From assembly GCF_052324685.1 (NCBI RefSeq), contig NW_027506969.1, positions 331,001 through 395,000 of the forward strand: a stretch of DNA of 64,000 bases, written 5' to 3'. A model generated the notes under the pieces. The model was not told the origin of the DNA and made no database searches. It saw only the letters and a list, made by a program, of their open reading frames with translations. This DNA is from Brachyhypopomus gauderio. Its lineage: Eukaryota; Chordata; Actinopteri; Gymnotiformes; Hypopomidae. This document shows, piece by piece, positions 56,818 to 64,000 of this stretch. Position 1 is the first letter of the stretch. Every line of letters starts with the position of its first letter. The translations under genes were made by a program, and so were the position numbers.

Positions 56818-59300
56818 ACGTGTGGCTCTGTGTATGCCTCTGTAAATGTTATGTCTGTGCACTCTAACTTACATCCTGGTTTCTCTCACACACACTGAAT
56901 AACTCACACATTAGTAAAATAAATGGGAAAAAAAACTGTGTCAAAGAATTCAGAAAGTCGCCAGAGGGAAACGCCAGTCACGCAGTCAGCCGGTCCGCCG
57001 ACGTGAGGGTCTGTGTCTCGCACTTCACCACACATCGGGTTCAACTCTCGCGGATCTGACAGCACATTGCAGCGATCTCCAGCAGTACACACACGTCCAG
57101 AAGAACACACTCTTCTCACGTCGTTTTAAACTTTTCCTCCTTCCGAGTCTTTCGGGGAAACACGGAGTCTTTCAGAAACTAACAGTCTCTTTGCCCAGAG
57201 ATTGCGCAAGTCCCGAGCGATATAAACGACAGCTTCTTTTTCTGTAGTCGGTATTTATAGAGCAACTCTGCTCTGTGCCACCTTAATATTTACGACTTGG
57301 TTATTATGAGCAGAAAAGGCTTTCTGAAAGAGCAGATCATATTTAGCACTAAAACCCAACAGGACCATTAAGAGGATATCGGGACCTCTACACATGGCTT
57401 TAGTGACGGAGGAGCTCAAACTCCAGCAGCTACGGCAGCGTTTTCTGAAAGATTCAGTTATCTTAATAGTTATCACATGTTGTAATGTAATTATCTTAAT
57501 AGTTATCACATGTTGGGCTTTCCTGCGATAACCTACATGTAGGTGAAGCTGTGAAGAGGAACACAGTGAAGTCACACACACAGAGGAAGATCTTGGAAAA
57601 TCACAGTTTTCATCTCAACCAAACCCACATAGTTTGAGTTGAGACATGTGTGTGGTTAATGAAGGTGAGTCTAAAGATTAGTTTATCACCTCACAGCCCA
57701 CAATATCACCTCACACCCCACAAAGATCACCTCCCAACCCCTGATATCCCCTCACAGCTCACAAAGATCACCTCACAGCCCCTGATATCACCTCACAACC
57801 CCTGATATCACCTCACAACCCCTGATATCCCCTCACAACCCCTGATATCCCCTCACAGCTCACAAAGATCACCTCACAGCCCCTGATATCACCTCACAGC
57901 CCCTGATATCACCTCACAGCCCCTGATATCACCTCACAGCCCACAAGATCACCTCACAGTCCCTGATATCACCTCACAGCCCCTGATATCACCTCACAGC
58001 CCACAAGATCACCTCACAGTCCCTGATATCGAGGTCTTCTCGGCCCTTCAGTCACACTGTACTGTTGTAGGTGGTGGGTGTGAAACGCGCATGCGCGAAC
58101 AGCGCTGCCCCTGCCTCCACCAGCTCCACCAGTTCATGTCTTCTGGATCCCAGTCGCGTCCAACTTGTAAATCATGCGCGTGCGGGTCTTCCACGCTCAC
58201 GCGTGCACGTGTCCCACGAGGACAGACGCTCGTGCACTAATCTAATCTAAACCGTACGGGCTCGTGCACGCGCTCGTTTATCGATCCTCACGCGCGGTTT
58301 AAACGCGGACACGTAACGGAGCTCCGGGAGACGGATCACGGTGGACCGACACTGGGGATGTTGAGACGCTTTAAACAGGTTTAATCTGCGTGTAATCCGT
58401 CTGTCCGACTAACAGTTGGTAAAGTTGTGAGGATCAGACCGGAGGGTCTGATTTAGACTCGTTCACACCTCGTCCGTCTCCGGTCCTCGGTGGAGATCAT
58501 CCAGGGTTGGACACGGACCGGGGCCCGGTACCGTCCACACTAACGGGGGGCGAGACGCGGTGCTCTCACCGATCAGTGTTAACACTTTATTAACACTTTA
58601 CCACCGCCTGGACCAGCGTCTTTAACCTTTATTCCTCCTCCACGATCTTCACGAAACCCCGAGCGTTCAACTGTTGAAACTCTTATAAACACTTATATCC
58701 ACTTATATCCACATCTACCAGACTTCTTCACTTCTACCAAACTTCACTTCTTCACAGTTCTTCATAGTTTTTCACTGTCACGAAACTGTTGACAACTTTC
58801 CCTAAATCCGGAAGTTACGCCCCCACGCGCAGTTCTGCACGCGCGCACGCACGCTCGCTCGCGCGCTGCACTTTCTAGACCGCAATGTTCGCGAGATCCG
58901 TCAGACTAGATTATTTCACGTAATCTGCGTTTAACGGAGGCGTCAGCACGTTAATGAACGTCTCCGGTTAGATGAACGTGAAGTCGTTACACTTCCAACC
59001 TGACGGTAACGGGTCGCTTATAAACACAGTCCCGGAAAACTCTAAACCGTCGGGCGGTTCTGCGGCACGGGGGCAGATTTGGGCGGAAAGATGGCGGGTC
59101 GGTACCGGAGACGGGGGCGCGCGCGCACGGCCCAGCCGAGCTGCAGCCGTTTCACCGGAACACCTTCACCGAGGAGCACGTGCGCGTCGCCACCTGGCGC
59201 GTCCACGGTACTTTAACTGTAGCCCATTTTACGGCACACAAACGCACGACTGTCTTCTTTACTTATTAAAAACATGTTTACATTAAATCAATAACCCTAG
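56816..59300 (-). promoter_or_regulatory. tsc22d4 upstream region with CpG-rich promoter core (about 58.1-59.2 kb)
   Basis: No gene seen. CpG density is high at 58080-58380 and 58800-59220, with GCGC/CGCG runs, unlike the AT-rich surroundings. 5' UTR exon(s) of tsc22d4 probably lie here, because exon 1 as called begins only with the CA tract. A 20-bp tandem array sits at 57685-58030. Confidence 0.5.
57685..58030. repeat. 20-bp minisatellite upstream of tsc22d4
   Basis: Units of CCTCACAGCCCCTGATATCA with CACAAAGATCA variants. Confidence 0.92.
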
Positions 59301-59355
59301 CTGTAAAAATATCAGTTAACAAAATGCAGCAACACAAAACGGCACCAGGTAACAC

Positions 59356-59361
59356 TTTATT
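59356..59361 (-). terminator. Candidate poly(A) signal of the mogat-like gene
   Basis: AATAAA on the minus strand about 450 bp past the stop codon, just before the CpG-rich tsc22d4 promoter zone. Confidence 0.4.
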
Positions 59362-59809
59362 ATCTGCTTTACATACATGGATACAGGAACTGAAGCCCTC
59401 TTTAAAAAGTTAAAAATGTAGTTGTCAAAATAGAAGTGTAAATTTGTATTTGTAAATCAAAATAGTCCCTCAACCAGAGTTACATTTAGCTTAAAAGACA
59501 TCAGGGCAAAGGTATGAAAGCAGCTCCTGACGGGCACGCCCACGACAGGTAGAATGAACCACCGAGCTCCTCACCACTACACCTGTCCCTCACTATTGAC
59601 AGGTACACCATGACAGAGATGGCCCTCAGGTGAATTAACACACACACACACACACACACACATACACACTCTACAAAAGCAAACAGAACAGAACTAAATT
59701 CCCTTACATAACCATCCCCTATCAACACTGCAGTTACAATACAAACACACATCATCCTGAAGAAAGACAGACAGGCTGAGAGTCAGACAGACAGACAGTC
59801 AGAGGGTTT

Positions 59810-59884
59810 TCAGATGAAGCTGAGGTGTTGATTCTCACTGATCCCATATTTTGTCTTGTTCTCTTCAAAAACTTTAGTCAAGCC
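59810..59884 (-). CDS. mogat3: mogat-like terminal exon
   Basis: Acceptor TTCTTGCAG|GGCTTG, 24 codons and TGA. Encodes [15 protein letters not shown], then SENQHLSFI. Confidence 0.82.
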   Translation of the reverse strand, partial: GLTKVFEENKTKYGISENQHLSFI

Positions 59885-62800
59885 CTGCAAGAACAATATA
59901 AAATATTCACATCATGCAGCCAAAGGATAAATCACAATATATCATGTAAATATACACAGGCATAATTTTCATAAATACTGTCATGGGTATTATAATATTT
60001 AATATCTTCAAAATATCACTGAATGCAAATTTGAGAATAACGAAATTAGAAGATACATTTGGGTTTATACACAGACTGTCAAGAAGAAAGTTAGTATATT
60101 TATTCATATTTAAAGTATATTTACAAACATTTCTTTGTACTGGTCATTGAATATTAACAGAAACAATTTACAAAATAAAATGAGAAATATTTGTGGATAT
60201 CAAATGTGTAAAGTGTCTGATAGCTCATAATACAGAACTTTTGAAGATAACAGGTCTGCAACAAAAATTGTTTAAAATTTAATAAGTGATTTTTATAGTA
60301 TTTTCAATGCTGATTTCGGGAAAAATTGTGAAAAAAATTCCATCACGTACAGTTATTTCACAAACTGCTTGTCTAGTTTTAGCTTTTTAGATATTTTTTA
60401 TAAATAGTTCAGTACTCTAGTAAGTTTGAATTTTGGTTTTTAAGATCTCCACAAACTGTTATTTAGCCTAAGTTGTTTTATGGACAATGGCTACCAGAGG
60501 ATGTATAAACTCACCAGATTGCTTCTGCTATAATAAAAGAAGCTGCGACAGAAAGCGAAAACTTTATTATAAGGACTTATAAGCTGAAAGAGAAATGTAA
60601 GTGTTCTTGAAATATAGTTTAGAAGATGATTTATACATTAAATAAAATTCTTTAACGTTTGAAAAATGTGAAAAATTGGTCAAATTTTGTTATTTTACCC
60701 AAAAATAATCCCTTTTTTGTGAGAAAACCTGACGTGATAGAAAAAAATGGATTGCATTTTCGAAATCAGCGCTGAGAAATACATAAAAAACAGTTATCCA
60801 ATTTCAAACAACTTTAAAAAAATATTTTTTTGCAGACCTGTGCTGTCTGTCTTTAGAATGTGTTTGGTCTAATCTGTTAGGTCTAATCTTCATTTAGTCT
60901 AATCCGTCTCCATGTGCATTTTGTTATAATCTTCATTTGGTCTAATCTCTGTCCACGTACGTGTTTGATGTAATCTCAGTCACCATATACTTTTGGTCTA
61001 ATCTCTGTCTCCATGTGTTTGGTCTTCAGTAAGGTTCTGATCTGTATTAACATGAACTCAAGACAGTCAGAGGCATTCATAACATTCCCTGAAGCACCAG
61101 GCCTCTACACCCCCAGGCTTACAGGGACAGGGGACTACATTACCCACAACCCCATGAACCACTGAAGAGGACCATTCAGTCCAATAACTCGTCAGAACAC
61201 TCATTACCAGAACACCTGGACTTTTGAGAGACAAGCTGGATTTAATAGGTGTGGACTCTCACATGTGTGACTGGATTTTGGACTATCTTACACATCGGCC
61301 ACAATACGTGAGGTTGCAGGACTGTGTGTCGGACTTGGTGGTATGTAATACAGGGGCCCCACAAGGAACTGTCTTAGCACCGTTCCTTTTCACCCTGTAC
61401 ACTGCAGACTTTAGGTATAGCACACAGAACTGTCACCTCCAAAAGTTCTCAGACGACTCAGCTGTTATCGGTCTCATCAGTAATGAGGACGATCGAGAAT
61501 ACAGACTGGTTATTCAGAACTTTGTGGATTGGTGCCAAGCTAACCGCCTCCAGATAAATCCTGGGAAAACTAAGGAGCTGGTGGTGGACTTCCGAAAGCG
61601 CAGTCACCCTCACCCAACACCGGTGAACATCCAGGGAACGGACATCGACATGGTGAACTCGTACAAGTACCTGGGTGTTCACCTAAACACAAAACTGGAC
61701 TGGTCGGACAACACTGCTGCACTTTACAAAAAGGGTCAAAGCAGACTCTATTTATTAAGAAAACTAAGGTCATTTGGAGTGCGGGGGCCACTCCTCAAGA
61801 CCTTTTTTGACACTGTGGTGGCATCAGCCCTTTTTTATGGAGTAGTGTGCTGGGGCAGCAGCATCACTAATGCAGACAGGAACAGACTGGACAAACTGAT
61901 TAGAAAGGCCAGTTCTGTTCTGGGAGAACCCTTGGACACGGTACAGGTGGTGGGAGAAAGGAGAATGCTAAAAAAACTGGCAACTCTTATAGTCAATGAA
62001 TCCCACCCCATGTTTGAGACTTTATCAGCTCTGGGCAGCACCTTCTGTGACCGACTGCGTCACCCAAGGTGTGTTACAGAGCGTTACCGGAGATCCTTCA
62101 CCCCTGCTGCAGTTAGACTGTACAATCAGCACTGCTCTCGTTAGCAATACACTTTTTGCCTATAGTTCTTTTCGCTTATATTCTATGTATATATGTATCA
62201 ATGTAAGTTTGGAGTCTTGTCCTCTGTACTACTGTCACTTTGTCACTTTGTACCACTGTCACTTTGCTGCTGGGAATTGTGAATTTCCCCATTGCGGGAC
62301 TAATAAAGGCTTATCTTATCTTATCTTATTACACACTTGTGCAAAAATCTGCGAGTTATAAATTTAAGGAGCTATTTTTCCAGTTTCACTAGAACCTCTA
62401 AGCTGCGTTATCCTGAGAGCCAGAGTGTGAGTGTTAGTCTTCACCAGTGACTGGTGTAGTCTTCACCAGTGACATATGTAGTCTTCACCAGTGACTGATG
62501 CTGTGGTCTGCAGACTGACCTCTATGTATTGCGAGTGGAGAGTGTCGATGTCTTCCTTACTGGGAGAGGAATTCTGAACCACAACAATCGGTCTTCCCAC
62601 TAGAGGGAGAGAGAAGTGCTCATTCGTGATTTAAATTTCTGCCCTAACTGTGTCCGTCTTTCGTTTCACCCATGACATTTGTAAATAGGTGTGTCCGATA
62701 AGGTATACATGGTGTTCTCTGCAGGGAGGCATGTTTATGTATGTGTATGTTGTATTCTCACTTTGGGTTGTTTTTCTAAAGCACTGTGCATGTGCATATG

Positions 62801-63110
62801 TGAGTATGTCTCAACCACAGTATTTATGACTTTTCTGTAGGGTGTGTGTGTGTGTGTGTGTGTTCATGTGTGTATGGGTTTTCTGTAGGGTGTGTGTGAG
62901 TGTGTCGTACCCACGGTGTGTATGGGTTTTCTGTATGGCAAAAGTCCAAAACTATACTGAAAAACTCCTCTGGCATGAAAAAGTGGTAAAGCTACGCCCA
63001 TAATTCTCTGAAGGCGGTCCTGAACCCGCCGGAGGGCGGAGCCTACAGGGTTCTCCATCTGATCAAACAGTTCATTCTCCCCGAAGGAGAAGACGGGAAC
63101 CAAACAGGCC
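59810..63110 (-). CDS. mogat3: 2-acylglycerol O-acyltransferase (MOGAT2/3-like), last three exons, 5' part outside window
   Basis: ER-membrane acyltransferase of the DGAT2/MOGAT family, which makes diacylglycerol from monoacylglycerol and acyl-CoA. Exons 63110-62911, 62599-62520 and 59884-59810 join in phases 1 and 0. Seen: [88 protein letters not shown] and the C-terminus QHLSFI. The [13 protein letters not shown] wording is MOGAT2/3-like rather than DGAT2-like. The symbol leans on the neighbourhood (MOGAT3 is in the same human band as TSC22D4 and PPP1R35, recalled); mogat2 is the alternative. The catalytic HPHG exon is not in this window. Confidence 0.84.
60253..60842. mobile_element. Foldback MITE-like element
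   Basis: Begins ACAGGTCTGCAACAAAAA and ends TTTTTTGCAGACCTGT. Subterminal pairs TGCTGATTTCG / CGAAATCAGCGC and CATCACGT / ACGTGATAG are also inverted. No coding region. Lies in the last mogat intron. Confidence 0.7.
61195..62335 (+). mobile_element. 5'-truncated Rex1-like LINE with long open RT frame
   Basis: Frame 61224-62144 (306 codons): [53 protein letters not shown] (catalytic box FSDD), [75 protein letters not shown]. The 3' end has the TCTTA tandem tail typical of Rex1/Babar. Starts inside RT, so not autonomous. Opposite strand to the mogat-like gene. Confidence 0.88.
62520..62599 (-). CDS. mogat3: mogat-like exon (penultimate)
   Basis: Acceptor CTCCCTCTAG|TGGGAAG and donor ATAGAG|GTCAGT, 80 nt. 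Encodes [20 protein letters not shown] and LHSQYIE. Confidence 0.84.
62911..63110 (-). CDS. mogat3: mogat-like exon (third from last)
   Basis: Acceptor GTGTCTAG|GGCC and donor ACCGTGG|GTACGA, 200 nt. Encodes [17 protein letters not shown] through [11 protein letters not shown]. Confidence 0.86.
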
Positions 63111-63149
63111 CTAGACACACGGAGACACAGACTGAGTCAGACAATCTCA

Positions 63150-64000
63150 GGTACACACACACACACACACTCTCACACGCCCACACACACTCTCACCCTC
63201 ACACGCCCACACACGCCCACACACACTCTCACACGCCCACACACACACACACACTCTCTCTCTCACGCCCGCACACACTCACACACTCTCTCTCTCACGC
63301 CCGCACACACTCACACACTCTCTCACGCCCGCACACACTCACACACTCTCTCACGCCCGCACACACTCACACACTCTCTCTCTCACGCCCGCACACACTC
63401 ACACACTCTCTCTCTCACGCACACACACACTCTCTCTCTCTCACGCCCACACACTCTCTCTCACGCACACACACACTAACACACTCTCTCTCTCACGCAC
63501 ACACACACTCTCTCTCTCACGCCCACACACTCTCTCTCACGCACACACACACTAACACACTCTCTCTCTCACGCACACACACACACTCTCTCACGCACAC
63601 ACACACACTCTCTCTCACGCACACACTCTCTCTCTCTCACGCACACACACACTCTCTCTCTCACGCCCACACACACTCACACTCTCTCTCTCACGCCCAC
63701 ACACACTCTCTCTCACGCACACACACACTCTCTCTCACGCACACACACACACACTCTCACGCACACACACACACACTCACTCACTCACTCTCCCTCACGC
63801 CCACACACACACACACACTCTCTCTCACGCACACACACACACACACTCTCTCACGCACACACACACTCACTCACTCTCCCTCACGCACACACACACACAC
63901 TCACTCACTCTCCCTCACGCACACACACACACACTCACTCTCCCTCACGCACACACACACACACTCACTCACTCTCCCTCACGCACACACACACACACAC
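63150..64000. repeat. Compound CA/CT array with CACGCC spacers
   Basis: ACACACTCTCTCTCTCACGC-type units run to the right edge, inside an upstream intron of the mogat-like gene. Confidence 0.93.

Noticed and set aside
58972..59286. Plus-strand 104-codon frame in the CpG zone
   Set aside because: GC-rich frame without stops, as expected by chance in a CpG island; no start context or family features.

Overview
This window is nuclear DNA from a ray-finned fish. It has spliced vertebrate genes with GT-AG introns, fish-type non-LTR elements (L2-like, L1-like and Rex1-like), Tc1 and hAT DNA transposons, and an unusually high load of mini- and microsatellites. Several dispersed repeats resemble ones I associate with Ostariophysi (characins, catfishes, electric fishes), but that placement is inference.

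Layout. 1-18.1 kb holds no host gene that I can support. It is a transposon nest: at least eight hAT-like elements with 8-bp (or near-8-bp) target-site duplications, LINE fragments, a 3.07-kb imperfect palindrome (10.57-13.64 kb), a pair of near-identical inverted hAT copies (15.95-17.56 kb) and several minisatellites. 18.2-30.1 kb (minus strand) is a three-exon GPCR gene of the motilin/ghrelin receptor family (mlnr-like). Its 9.9-kb second intron is filled by two splice-acceptor-like minisatellite blocks, an L1 tail, a hAT element, an L2-like LINE and a third array beside the exon 2 donor. 31.6-36.1 kb (minus) is ppp1r35 in five coding exons, with a dead Tc1 element in intron 2 and a CpG/CTCF-like promoter zone near 37.5-38.1 kb. 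39.75-56.75 kb (minus) is tsc22d4. It has a long first exon (56.0-56.7 kb), a second exon (55.2 kb), the conserved TSC-box exons (40.1 and 39.8 kb) and a large phase-compatible alternative exon (42.4-43.8 kb) with an in-frame 24-bp minisatellite. The intron between exon 2 and the alternative exon carries a 5.2-kb, 17-bp satellite and a 30-bp minisatellite. 59.8-63.1 kb (minus) is the 3' part of an acylglycerol acyltransferase gene (mogat2/3-like), with a Rex1-like LINE in its last intron. The rest of that gene lies beyond the right edge.

All four host genes lie on the minus strand, head to tail. ppp1r35 and tsc22d4 also neighbour each other on human 7q22, and MOGAT3 lies in the same band, so that part looks like conserved synteny (recalled, not searched). 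The genes have unrelated roles: peptide-hormone GPCR, centriole/PP1 regulator, leucine-zipper transcription or WNK-pathway protein, and lipid synthesis.

Exon ends were fixed by reading GT/AG sites and checking that phases join. The joined coding lengths are 341 aa (mlnr-like), 276 aa (ppp1r35), 361 aa (tsc22d4 long form) and 526 aa (tsc22d4 alternative form). The most interesting structural signal is the mlnr intron 2 array. Its unit looks like a copied and amplified intron/exon 3 boundary, so dozens of decoy 3' splice sites sit directly upstream of the real one.
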